Source: Chthoniobacter flavus | Lineage (GTDB): Bacteria > Verrucomicrobiota > Verrucomicrobiia > Chthoniobacterales > Terrimicrobiaceae | Direction of reading: 5' to 3' | NCBI GenBank assembly: GCA_945863785.1 | Contig: CAMBAQ010000025.1 | Location: 1-15,555, forward strand | DNA: 15,555 bases | Shown here: positions 1 to 6,903 of the stretch, piece after piece | How positions within the stretch are numbered: position 1 is the first letter of the stretch | Layout: every line of letters starts with the position of its first letter | Notes under the pieces: generated by a model | The model's input: the letters and a program-made list of their open reading frames with translations, nothing else | Database searches by the model: none | What the model was told of the DNA's origin: nothing | Program-made: the position numbers and the translations under genes

Positions 1-1330
1 CGCTCTTGTAAGAACTCAAATTAACAGTGACCGATGTCTGGTTGGTCGTGAATTTGTAAAGATCCACATCCGTATTTGTTCCGATGACGCCGGTGCTTGA
101 AAAAGAATCTCCACTGAGGGTAAGCGTAGGCGCGCCTGATATGATATCCGAGCAGTCGTCTGTCGAGTAAGGGATTTTTGCCGCAATGATTGCTAGATCA
201 TCCTGCACGTTGTTCGCTTGGTAATAACCCCCTTTTGACCATTGCGAAAAATTCCTCCCATAGCCAGTTCCCATCAGTGGTCCCCATGAGGTATCACCTG
301 AACCATGTCCGCCATAATAGGCTTGGGATGTCGTGCCGTCATGGGATAGCCCTAGGTTGTGCCCAACTTCGTGCGATGTGGCCTCGGCTATGTTTGCATC
401 GTTACCCAACTGATTGTAATAAGAAAAAGCTGGACTGTAAGTGGTCGCATAGTTGGCGATACCGAAAACATCTAAATAAGCCACGCCACCAGCTGTCGAA
501 GAAGGGTTATTGGCCCCAGTCGAATCCGTATTTCGAGTAATGAGAGCACGCGCGGTCGTAGATGTAAACGTAGTCGGCTCTTCCGTGGTCACATCAACAT
601 CAAAGGATTTAAAATCCTCTGAAATCCGCTCCCAGATATTTATGATCGAAGCCTGTTCCGAGTCACTAAAGGTAGTGGCATCACCATCTCGGTCAAATGG
701 CACGCACCTGTAAGTGGCACCTGACCCCCAAGCGGTTCCAGTAACAATGTGTCCATTGAAGTCGAGATAAATGACCTTCGATGCTCCGAGCTTGCTATGT
801 CGAAGAGGAGGGTTGGAAATGGGCACCGATGCAGCCATCCCAGGAATAGCTGCAGGGGCGACGTATTTGGAAGCATCCGGAACGGGCGGACAAGCGTAGA
901 ATAGCATGCCTTGGGCATCAACATTGAGCGATACAACATCGTTAATAGGAACCTTCAATTCACCTAACTTCTTCAATGCAAAATTCCGGGCTTCGGGCGA
1001 GAGTCGAGCCAACTGGTAATGAAATCTGCCCTTGGGAACATCATCAAGGGTCACCGGCCCGTTCTCCCCAAACACAAGTGCCCGCGGCATAGAATCTGCC
1101 GATGCTGATCTCGAGACCGACGGGGCATTAACGTCTCCCGAAAGTGTCCTAGAAGTCAATGTAGGAGCTGAAGAGCTTGACGGCTCAAGCCCCTTTTTAT
1201 CTGTATTTGCATTTAAGCTTTTACCCGAAATACGGCGTCCAAAACCCACCAATTCTGGGAGGCAATAAACCAAAGCTCCAGCAAGAAAAGCAAGAGCCAA
1301 CAAGCCGCCAATACGATTGAGTTTTTTCAT
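1..1330 (-). CDS. Secreted metzincin-type zinc metalloprotease with PPC-like domain, partial (3' end outside window)
   Basis: An open frame of 443 codons runs from the ATG at 1330 to the left edge without a stop, so the C-terminus is missing. Residues 1-23 form a signal peptide or membrane anchor (basic MKKLNR start, then a hydrophobic run). Residues 24-100 look like a low-complexity propeptide rich in Ser and Thr. The catalytic domain starts near residue 184 (SKVIYLDFNGH). It contains HEVGHNLGLSH at 320-330, with three zinc-binding His and the catalytic Glu321, and a likely Met-turn at LMGTGYG (352-358). From about residue 400 the sequence (ISGAPTLTLSG, then TDVDLYKF) resembles a pre-peptidase C-terminal (PPC) domain, common in exported proteases. 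I infer an exported protein-degrading enzyme; its substrate is unknown. It is divergent from arsR and probably functionally unrelated. No clear ribosome binding site precedes the ATG. The family call is strong from the HExxHxxGxxxH signature; the PPC call is weaker because the domain is cut. Confidence 0.85.
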   Translation of the reverse strand, partial: MKKLNRIGGLLALAFLAGALVYCLPELVGFGRRISGKSLNANTDKKGLEPSSSSAPTLTSRTLSGDVNAPSVSRSASADSMPRALVFGENGPVTLDDVPKGRFHYQLARLSPEARNFALKKLGELKVPINDVVSLNVDAQGMLFYACPPVPDASKYVAPAAIPGMAASVPISNPPLRHSKLGASKVIYLDFNGHIVTGTAWGSGATYRCVPFDRDGDATTFSDSEQASIINIWERISEDFKSFDVDVTTEEPTTFTSTTARALITRNTDSTGANNPSSTAGGVAYLDVFGIANYATTYSPAFSYYNQLGNDANIAEATSHEVGHNLGLSHDGTTSQAYYGGHGSGDTSWGPLMGTGYGRNFSQWSKGGYYQANNVQDDLAIIAAKIPYSTDDCSDIISGAPTLTLSGDSFSSTGVIGTNTDVDLYKFTTNQTSVTVNLSSYKS

Positions 1331-1461
1331 TTTTCAAAAAAAGTTCTACATCCGTTATCTATTTTTTTTTGGTTTGTATACCCATTTCAAATATAAAGCT
1401 CAATTTTCCCCATTCTGTTTCCAATATTTCCGGAAGTAATTTTTTAATGAATTGCTTTTAC

Positions 1462-1477
1462 TTGGCATTATTGCCAA
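1462..1477. promoter_or_regulatory. Candidate ArsR operator (perfect inverted repeat)
   Basis: TTGGCA-TTAT-TGCCAA is a perfect 6-4-6 inverted repeat ending 14 bases before the chosen arsR ATG. A second weaker dyad, AATTA-N6-TAATT, follows at 1476-1491. ArsR repressors usually bind dyads at their own promoter, so autoregulation from here is a reasonable inference. TTGGCA could double as a -35 box with TGTAAT at 1485-1490, but the resulting transcription start would fall inside the start codon, so the exact promoter stays open. Confidence 0.4.
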
Positions 1478-1491
1478 TTATTATTGTAATT

Positions 1492-1815
1492 ATGAATCCA
1501 CATAAACTGACACGATCGGATGTTCGTTCTGGTATAATCAAAGCCCTGTCACATCCTTCACGGGTTCGAATTGCTGAGGCCTTGTGCGATGGGGAGCGCT
1601 GCGTGCAAGACCTCACAACCTTAGTGGGTGCCGACATTTCTACTGTATCCAAGCACCTTTCCATAATGAAGAAATCAGGATGGCTTGAGGTAGAAAAAAG
1701 AGGGCTAAATCAATTTTATCGATTGAGGTGCCCTTGCCTACTGGAATTTTTCCGATGCGTGGATTTAATTGACCAGGTGAGACCAAAAAACACGGTAAAT
1801 GAAGGTTGCTGCTAG
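1492..1815 (+). CDS. arsR: ArsR family arsenic-responsive transcriptional repressor
   Basis: This 107-residue protein has the normal length for a small winged-helix ArsR/SmtB repressor. It begins with KALSHPSRVRIAEAL and has a recognition helix at 49-65 (ISTVSKHLSIMKKSGWL), followed by the beta-wing. ArsR binds the operon promoter and releases it when As(III) or Sb(III) coordinates to cysteines. The usual ELCVCDL site is here GERCVQDL, with Cys37 only. Other cysteines are at 32, 80, 82, 89, 106 and 107, so a C-terminal site made from C-P-C (80-82), Cys89 or the terminal pair is possible. The frame is open further upstream to a TTG at 1369 and an ATG at 1447. I chose 1492 because it gives a normal ArsR N-terminus and leaves the palindrome at 1462-1477 untranslated. 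It is the first gene of the ars operon, 31 bases before arsD. The gene is visibly more AT-rich than arsA. Confidence 0.93.
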   Translation: MNPHKLTRSDVRSGIIKALSHPSRVRIAEALCDGERCVQDLTTLVGADISTVSKHLSIMKKSGWLEVEKRGLNQFYRLRCPCLLEFFRCVDLIDQVRPKNTVNEGCC

Positions 1816-1846
1816 CTGAATATATTTGGCGGTTTGACAAAATAAC

Positions 1847-2188
1847 ATGAAGACGATCCAAGTTTTTGATCCAGCGATGTGCTGCAATACGGGAGTGTGT
1901 GGACCGGAGGTCGATCCGATCCTGCCTCAAGTCGCTGGGTTTTTAAGCCAACTCAAGGAACGCGGGGTGCTTGTCGAAAGGTTTAATCTCGCCCAGCAGC
2001 CTATGGCCTTTGCTCAAAACCTCGCGGTTCGGGCGCTCCTGAATGACGAGGGCCTTGAAGCATTGCCTTTATTTTACATTGATGGAGTGCTGGCACTCAA
2101 AGGACGCTACCCCGATCACGACTTGCGGGCGGAATGGATTTGCGCGCATGTGAAGACCGAGTCTTCCAAGGAACCCCTCCAATCATGA
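1847..2188 (+). CDS. arsD: ArsD arsenite metallochaperone
   Basis: ArsD takes As(III) from the cytosol and passes it to the ArsA ATPase, raising its affinity for arsenite; it is also a weak repressor in some operons. The protein is 113 residues, close to the usual 120. The diagnostic metalloid site is intact: Cys12, Cys13 and Cys18 (PAMCCNTGVCG) sit at the same positions known from the R773 plasmid ArsD. FNLAQQPMAFAQN and LPLFYIDG match the thioredoxin-like ArsD fold. The distal cysteine pairs found in R773 ArsD are absent, which is common and thought not to be essential. The stop codon overlaps the arsA start as ATGA (2185-2188), pointing to translational coupling and matched production of chaperone and ATPase. 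Confidence 0.96.
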   Translation: MKTIQVFDPAMCCNTGVCGPEVDPILPQVAGFLSQLKERGVLVERFNLAQQPMAFAQNLAVRALLNDEGLEALPLFYIDGVLALKGRYPDHDLRAEWICAHVKTESSKEPLQS

Positions 2189-3969
2189 AGCCGCCTGAAG
2201 AAAGAGCGGCTTGGCTCGAGGGCGCTCCACGCTTTTTGTTTTTTACCGGCAAGGGCGGGGTAGGAAAAACGTCGCTCGCATGCGCTTCGGCTGTCGCTTT
2301 GGCAGATACTGGCCAGCGCGTTCTCCTAGTGGGCACCGATCCGGCCTCGAATCTGGACGAACTCCTCGCGGTAAAACTCGGTGGCGCACCGACAGCGATC
2401 CCCAATTGCGAGCGCCTCGATGCGCTGAATATCAATCCGGTCGAAGCGGCGCAGGCCTATAGAGAAAAAATCATCAGTCCCATGCGCGGTCTCTTGCCCG
2501 AGACCGCCCTCCGCAGCATGGAGGAACAACTTTCCGGGGCCTGCACGATGGAAATCGCGGCATTCGACGAGTTCTCTCGCTTGCTGGGCGAGCGAGCATC
2601 CACCGCCGGATACGACCATGTTGTTTTTGATACCGCGCCCACAGGCCACACACTTCGCCTGCTGGCACTGCCCAAGGCTTGGACGGGCTTTTTTGCGGCA
2701 AACACCTCCGGGGCTACTTGCCTCGGGCCGTTGGCCGGCTTGGAAAAACAGCGCCACATTTATGAAGCTGCACTCGCTAGCCTCGCGGATGCCGCCAGCA
2801 CATTAGTGGTGATCGTGAGTCGCGCCCAATCAGCCTCACTCCGAGAAGCAGCCCGCGCGCATGGAGAGTTGGACGCTTTGGGGATTCGCAGGCAGGTTTT
2901 GATATTAAATGGGCTCGTCCAACCCGCCTCGCCGGGAGATGCGGTGGCGGATGCTTTTTTTGCACGACAGGAAAAAGCGTTGCTGGGAGCCGTGCGATTT
3001 TTATCGATTCTCCCCGTCCATCGCGTCGCTCTTCGCCCCCACAACCTGCTCGGCATCGAAACCCTGCGCGGTCTACTCGGATCAACACAAAGCACCCCAC
3101 CGCCCCGAGTCCAGCCCACCTCGATAGGCCCGATCGGAGAATTCAGCGCCCCCATCCCGCTACTCGAAAAAATAGCCTCAGCCGGACGCGGGCTCATTCT
3201 CACCATGGGCAAGGGGGGCGTTGGCAAAACAACGATCGCCGCCGCCGTGGCACTCTGGCTTTCAGAAAAAGGCCATCGGGTCACCCTTTCCACAACAGAT
3301 CCCGCCTCCCATCTCAGTGACGCCTTGGAGGGAAATCGCTGCGCGCTTACGGTGAGCCGCATCGATCCTGCCGTCGAAACAGCGGCGTATGTCGAGCAGG
3401 TGCTGGCAGAGCAAAGCGGAAAACTGGATGCCGAATCGCACGCCCTGCTCGAAGAGGATTTAAAATCTCCCTGCACGGAGGAAATCGCGGTCTTCCGAGC
3501 GTTCGCCCGCACCGTGGCGGAGGCCCAAGAGGGGTTCGTAGTTCTGGATACCGCGCCGACGGGTCACACACTCCTTCTCTTGGATGCCTCACTCGCCTAC
3601 CACACGGAAATCAACCGCAAAACCCACAGCGCCCCCGAGGAGGTGAGCCAATTGCTTTCGCGACTGAGAGACCCCAACTTCACTCACGTTCTCATTGTGA
3701 CACTGCCGGAGGCAACACCAGTGCATGAGGCCGCCGCCTTGCAGGAGGATCTTCGCCGCGCTGGCATCGAGCCGGCCGCTTGGATCGTGAATCAAAGTTT
3801 CCACCGACTTCCATTGCACGATCCGTTGCTTGCCGAGCGCGCCCACCGTGAACTCCCCTATCTCAAGGAAGTCCTCCACCTCGCTCAAGGCCCAGCCTGC
3901 CTCATCGACTGGCAAGTTTTCGAGCCCATCGGCGCCGAGGCGCTTTTGAAAATCTTCTCCCCGACATAA
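2185..3969 (+). CDS. arsA: ArsA arsenite-stimulated efflux ATPase (two-domain)
   Basis: ArsA is the soluble ATPase that energises arsenite efflux through a membrane permease. This 594-residue copy has both homologous halves, as in the 583-residue R773 protein. Half A1 has a P-loop GKGGVGKT at 22-29, TDPAS at 51-55 and the signal-transduction motif DTAPTGHT at 149-156. Half A2 has GKGGVGKT at 342-349, TDPAS at 371-375 and DTAPTGHT at 455-462. The linker lies around 300-322. The three metalloid ligands appear conserved as Cys120 (GACTMEIAAF), Cys179 (ATCLGP) and Cys430 (SPCTEEIAVF), equivalent to R773 Cys113, Cys172 and Cys422. The frame is open up to an ATG at 2134, but I chose the ATG at 2185 because it overlaps the arsD stop in ATGA. 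Pairing with acr3 rather than arsB is common in other phyla. No defect is visible. Confidence 0.97.
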   Translation: MKPPEERAAWLEGAPRFLFFTGKGGVGKTSLACASAVALADTGQRVLLVGTDPASNLDELLAVKLGGAPTAIPNCERLDALNINPVEAAQAYREKIISPMRGLLPETALRSMEEQLSGACTMEIAAFDEFSRLLGERASTAGYDHVVFDTAPTGHTLRLLALPKAWTGFFAANTSGATCLGPLAGLEKQRHIYEAALASLADAASTLVVIVSRAQSASLREAARAHGELDALGIRRQVLILNGLVQPASPGDAVADAFFARQEKALLGAVRFLSILPVHRVALRPHNLLGIETLRGLLGSTQSTPPPRVQPTSIGPIGEFSAPIPLLEKIASAGRGLILTMGKGGVGKTTIAAAVALWLSEKGHRVTLSTTDPASHLSDALEGNRCALTVSRIDPAVETAAYVEQVLAEQSGKLDAESHALLEEDLKSPCTEEIAVFRAFARTVAEAQEGFVVLDTAPTGHTLLLLDASLAYHTEINRKTHSAPEEVSQLLSRLRDPNFTHVLIVTLPEATPVHEAAALQEDLRRAGIEPAAWIVNQSFHRLPLHDPLLAERAHRELPYLKEVLHLAQGPACLIDWQVFEPIGAEALLKIFSPT

Positions 3970-3988
3970 CCAACCCAGCGTCCCATCC

Positions 3989-4204
3989 ATGCCCACCTAC
4001 GTTTACGAAACCATCACTGAAACCGAAACATCAGAGTGCTTTGAGATCAAGCAATCCATCCACGATGCCGCACTCACTCATCACCCGGAAACCGGAAAAC
4101 CCGTTCGCCGCGTGATCCTCGCGGGAAATTTACTCACCAAGTCCGGCTCGCCCGCCCCCTCGTCGAGCGGGAGTTGCGGATGCGGTACATCCGGTTGCTG
4201 CTAG
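3989..4204 (+). CDS. FmdB-like small protein without zinc ribbon, with cysteine-rich tail, in ars operon
   Basis: This 71-residue protein starts MPTYVYE and contains FEIKQSIHDAALTHHPETGKPVRRVI in two parts at 18-30 and 31-43, which matches the FmdB/CxxC-CxxC-SSSS zinc-ribbon family fold outline. The two zinc-binding cysteine pairs of that family are missing: the first position reads ETITE and the second HHPETG. Instead the C-terminus ends SCGCGTSGCC, giving Cys63, Cys65, Cys70 and Cys71 after a Ser/Pro-rich linker; Cys17 is the only other cysteine. It sits 19 bases after arsA and 7 bases before acr3, in the same direction, so it is probably co-transcribed and made under arsenic stress. Its function is not established. 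Binding of As(III) or another thiophilic metal by the tail is an inference from cysteine content and position only. Confidence 0.8.
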   Translation: MPTYVYETITETETSECFEIKQSIHDAALTHHPETGKPVRRVILAGNLLTKSGSPAPSSSGSCGCGTSGCC

Positions 4205-4211
4205 ACCGACA

Positions 4212-5306
4212 ATGAAATCTGACAACACTGCCGCAAAAGAGAAGCAACTCGATTTTTTCGAACGCTACCTGACTGTTTGGGTTTTCGCTTGCATGGCCCT
4301 CGGGCTTGCTCTGGGACGCCTGTTCCCCGATATGACACGCCGCATCGGGGCTTGGGAATTCGGATCCGATTCCCATGTGAATATTCCGATCGCCATCCTC
4401 ATTTGGCTGATGATTTATCCCATGATGCTGAAGATCGACTTTGGCGGAATCCAAGGTGTTTTCGCCAAGCCCGGCGGATTGTTCATTACGCTATTTGTGA
4501 ATTGGATTGTGAAACCCCTGAGCATGGCCTCACTCGGATGGCTCTTCATCACCACCCTCTTCGGCAAAACTCTCGGCTGGATCGACGCGGAATCGGCTCA
4601 AAACTACGTCGTCGGATTGATCATTCTCGCCGCAGCTCCCTGCACGGCGATGGTCTTCGTCTGGAGCTATCTCACCGATGGGGACGGCCCCTACACGCTC
4701 GCACAGGTCGCCATCAACGACCTAATCATGATTTTTGCGTTTGCGCCGATCGTGATGCTACTAGCTGGGGTCACTGGCGTGCACATTCCGAGTGGTGTTT
4801 TGCTCACCTCGGTGTTTGCCTTTATCGTCATTCCACTCACGGCAGGCTGGGTAAGCCGAGTGGCATTGATTCGAGGCTTCGGAAGCGCGTGGTTTGAGAA
4901 GCAGTTTCTCCCCCGATTTCGGCCCGTGACGATTCTAGCCCTCCTTGCCACGCTCACGCTGATCTTTGCGTTTCAGGCCGAGAATATCATCCAAAATTGG
5001 ACTGCCGTGCTGCTGCTGGCGGTGCCGATTTTGATTCAAGTTTATTTCAATTCCGGACTCACCTACGCCCTCATGAAGCGCTTCCAAATCCGGCACGATG
5101 TCGCGACTCCGGGCGCGCTGATCGGAGCTAGTAATTTCTTTGAGTTGGCCGTTGCTGTCGCCATCACGCTCTTCGGCCCAGCTTCTCCGGCCGCTCTGGC
5201 AACCGTCGTCGGCGTTCTTGTGGAAGTACCCGTCATGCTCTCTGTCTGCAGGGCCTGCGTGCGTTCCCGAGAGTGGTATCAGAAAACCCTTTCCAAAAAT
5301 CCATGA
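4212..5306 (+). CDS. acr3: Acr3 family arsenite efflux permease
   Basis: Acr3 exports arsenite across the cytoplasmic membrane. The 364-residue protein has about ten hydrophobic segments, as expected for the BASS-related family, starting near residue 20. The essential cysteine region is intact as APCTAMVFVWSYLTDGD at 142-158, with Cys144 equivalent to the catalytic Cys of characterised Acr3 proteins. The second essential region, SNFFELAVAVA (307-317, Glu311), is also present. It follows the FmdB-like gene by 7 bases and its stop overlaps the arsC start in ATGA (5303-5306). With arsD and arsA upstream, this permease is the likely partner of the ArsA ATPase, although Acr3 can also work alone on the proton motive force. 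It is sometimes annotated arsB, but it is unrelated to the true ArsB family. Confidence 0.96.
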   Translation: MKSDNTAAKEKQLDFFERYLTVWVFACMALGLALGRLFPDMTRRIGAWEFGSDSHVNIPIAILIWLMIYPMMLKIDFGGIQGVFAKPGGLFITLFVNWIVKPLSMASLGWLFITTLFGKTLGWIDAESAQNYVVGLIILAAAPCTAMVFVWSYLTDGDGPYTLAQVAINDLIMIFAFAPIVMLLAGVTGVHIPSGVLLTSVFAFIVIPLTAGWVSRVALIRGFGSAWFEKQFLPRFRPVTILALLATLTLIFAFQAENIIQNWTAVLLLAVPILIQVYFNSGLTYALMKRFQIRHDVATPGALIGASNFFELAVAVAITLFGPASPAALATVVGVLVEVPVMLSVCRACVRSREWYQKTLSKNP

Positions 5307-5728
5307 ACAAACCATCCATTCTGATCCTTTGCACGGGCAACTCCTGCCGCAGTCACATGGCCGAAGGCATCCTCCGCGCCGCCGCTGGAGATATCATTGA
5401 TGTGCATAGTGCGGGATCCAATCCAGCGGGCTATGTCCACCCTCAAGCCATCGCCGCTCTAGCCGAAATCGGGATCGATATTTCCGCCCACACCTCGAAA
5501 CACATGAATGATTTTTTGGGGAGCAAAATTGATACAGTGATCACCGTCTGCGGCAAAGCCGACCAAGCCTGCCCAATGTTTCCAGGGCAAGTGCACCGCT
5601 ACCACTGGGGTTTCGACGACCCCGCCCACGCCACGGGAACGGAAGAAGAAATCCGAAATACATTCCGCCGTGTACGAGATGAAATACAACTCGTTTTCAA
5701 CGCCTATGCTGCAGGTCTGCTTCGTTGA
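5303..5728 (+). CDS. arsC: ArsC arsenate reductase, low-molecular-weight phosphatase type (thioredoxin-linked)
   Basis: ArsC reduces arsenate to arsenite so that it can be exported. The 141-residue protein belongs to the LMW tyrosine phosphatase fold, not the glutaredoxin-linked E. coli type. The P-loop CTGNSCRS at 10-17 gives Cys10 (nucleophile), Cys15 and Arg16. The redox pair Cys83 and Cys90 (VCGKADQACPMFPG) lies at the spacing seen in pI258 ArsC, where these residues shuttle the disulfide to thioredoxin. The general acid region is WGFDDPA at 102-108. The ATG at 5303 overlaps the acr3 stop in ATGA; the frame reaches a GTG at 5273, which I reject because it would overlap acr3 by 34 bases. 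It is the last gene of the operon. Confidence 0.96.
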   Translation: MNKPSILILCTGNSCRSHMAEGILRAAAGDIIDVHSAGSNPAGYVHPQAIAALAEIGIDISAHTSKHMNDFLGSKIDTVITVCGKADQACPMFPGQVHRYHWGFDDPAHATGTEEEIRNTFRRVRDEIQLVFNAYAAGLLR

Positions 5729-5768
5729 ACGCACTATATTATCTCTTAAGAATAAACCTGCGGATCAT

Positions 5769-5791
5769 ACCAATGGCTATTTGGTTTTAAA
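5769..5791 (+). terminator. Weak candidate terminator after arsC
   Basis: ACCAA (5769-5773) and TTGGT (5781-5785) can pair across a 7-base loop and are followed by a T/A-rich stretch (TTTAAATTTT). The stem is only 5 base pairs, so this is a weak candidate. A second small perfect hairpin, TAGAG-TCAT-CTCTA at 5815-5828, has no T-run and is probably not a terminator. Both lie between the ars operon and the convergent restriction-modification remnant. Confidence 0.22.
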
Positions 5792-5905
5792 TTTTAGCGA
5801 ACCACTTTCACTTGTAGAGTCATCTCTATGAGCGCCTAATTGTTGCCCATCGACGACTGGACGATTTGGTGTAAGTGTCATAGCCTCCAGACTACGACAT
5901 CTCCA

Positions 5906-6325
5906 CTACCTACGCCAGGTGGTGCTCGGTGCAACGCTTACGAAAGGGTTGACCGCGAAGGCGCGGAGGGGGTAGAGGTTGTTGACCACGCGTTGGAGCC
6001 CCTCTTTGAGAGTTGATGCTTCGAAGTTGATGAGTAGACCGACGGGTAGTTTCATGAGTCGAAGATAGGTCAGGAGCTGATTGCTGTACACGGGGGATAA
6101 TTTCTCCACGGATTTGAGATCGAGGACCACGCATGATCCATTCACAAGCAAGTCTTTCCGCAACCCTTCCTCGAAATGCATGCCATCGTAATCGAAGGCC
6201 ACAGTCTTCTGTCGTTCCACAGAAAAGCCTCGTCGCGAAAGATCTCGAGCCAGAACCGCTTCATAAACCGACTCCAACAACCCCGACCCCAGCTCGCGGT
6301 GGATTTTGATGGAGGCATCAATCAC
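5906..6325 (-). CDS. GxxExxY protein (PD-(D/E)XK nuclease-like fold), start uncertain
   Basis: The 139-residue product has the family's name motif GLLESVY at 15-21 (Gly15, Glu18, Tyr21). It also has a PD-(D/E)XK-like core with Asp58 and VLDLKSV (Asp69, Lys71), and Gln83 in YSNQLLTYLR. Biochemical function of GxxExxY proteins is not known; they are often found in defence and mobile regions of Verrucomicrobiota and Planctomycetota. GTG at 6325 is the first usable start in frame, but homology-like residues (ADGITGA) continue upstream in the same frame until a TGA at 6373-6371. An ATG at 6374-6372 lies in the neighbouring frame just 2 bases after the fic-like remnant's stop. The true gene may therefore have begun at that ATG and be frameshifted, or the sequence may hold an error. 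The C-terminal 20 residues are encoded by a GC-rich repeat-like stretch and may not be native. Confidence 0.75.
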   Translation of the reverse strand: MIDASIKIHRELGSGLLESVYEAVLARDLSRRGFSVERQKTVAFDYDGMHFEEGLRKDLLVNGSCVVLDLKSVEKLSPVYSNQLLTYLRLMKLPVGLLINFEASTLKEGLQRVVNNLYPLRAFAVNPFVSVAPSTTWRR

Positions 6326-6376
6326 CGCACCGGTTATCCCATCCGCGTGAGCCTCTGTCTTCGGATTTATTCATTT

Positions 6377-6760
6377 TTAGCATAGGGCGTAGTAGCCGGT
6401 TTTCTTCCCTTCGATTTTCTCGACCATACCCGCATCCAGCAACGGACGAAGCAAGCCCATTGCTCCTTGTCGGGATATTTACATCGCCTCCCAGATTTGC
6501 GCCGGAGTCATGCGACCGTGATCTCGTAGGAGTTGCAGCAAACGCTCTTGATTGGGACGGAGCACCAGTTTTCCAGGAGATTTGACTTCCAATGCCTGCA
6601 CTCGTAACCAGACCTTTTCAAGGGTTTGCCGCACGCCCTCCGGACAGTATTCAATCCAACCACTGAGGTCCTCGCCAGTCTTCCGCACGGCGTCCAGCGC
6701 GGCGTAGTAGCTGAGGCGATCTTCCCAATAGTATTCATTCGACGGAGAAAATGTGGCGGC
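6377..6760 (-). pseudogene. Fic family protein, C-terminal remnant with internal stop
   Basis: Only the C-terminal part of a Fic-family protein is recognisable. It includes SYYAALDAVRKTGEDLSGWIEY, a helical segment (LEKVWLRVQALEV) and a winged-helix tail beginning KLVLRPNQERLLQLLRDHG. An in-frame TAA at 6481-6479 interrupts the winged helix after IWEAM. The same frame then continues ISRQGAMGLLRPLLDAGMVE to a natural-looking stop at 6379-6377, so one substitution would restore the tail. The Fic catalytic motif HPFxxGNGR and everything before it are absent. The upstream limit near 6760 is approximate, because between there and the hsdM remnant no homology is recognisable by eye. Fic genes often sit inside type I restriction-modification operons after hsdM, which fits the neighbour. 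It is probably not functional. Confidence 0.7.
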
Positions 6761-6840
6761 TGTTGAAACCACGAAACCTCGACAGCCACCCCCTGGATTC
6801 GCTCGTGCAAGGCCGCAATGGTCTCCACCATAGAAAGAAG

Positions 6841-6903
6841 GCGCGGGGGAGCGCGAAGGAGGGATAATCAAACGCTGGTTTTCTCCGCGTCCTCCGCGCC
6901 GAT
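6841..6903. repeat. GC-rich CGCGGAG-type short repeat cluster at the hsdM/fic junction
   Basis: On the minus strand 6900-6881 reads GGCGCGGAGGACGCGGAGAA, itself two imperfect copies of CGCGGAG. The plus strand at 6850-6863 reads AGCGCGAAGGAGGG. A similar string, GACCGCGAAGGCGCGGAGGG, occurs on the plus strand at 5951-5970 inside the 3' end of the GxxExxY gene. hsdM similarity ends exactly where the first copy begins. These look like dispersed short repeats; whether they mediated the deletion is an inference. Confidence 0.4.

Noticed and set aside
1369..1491. N-terminal extension of ArsR from TTG 1369 or ATG 1447
   Set aside because: It would add a hydrophobic segment unlike ArsR proteins and would translate through the palindrome; ATG 1492 gives the normal family length.
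1834..1839. TTGACA between arsR and arsD as a -35 box for a second promoter
   Set aside because: No -10-like sequence at the right distance; the position would put the start inside arsD. The arsR-arsD gap is only 31 bases.
2760..3512. 250-codon minus-strand frame inside arsA
   Set aside because: Shadow frame of the GC-rich arsA gene; the real frame carries both P-loops and all Cys ligands.
5815..5828. TAGAG-TCAT-CTCTA hairpin as the ars operon terminator
   Set aside because: Short 5-base stem, AT-rich and no following T-run.
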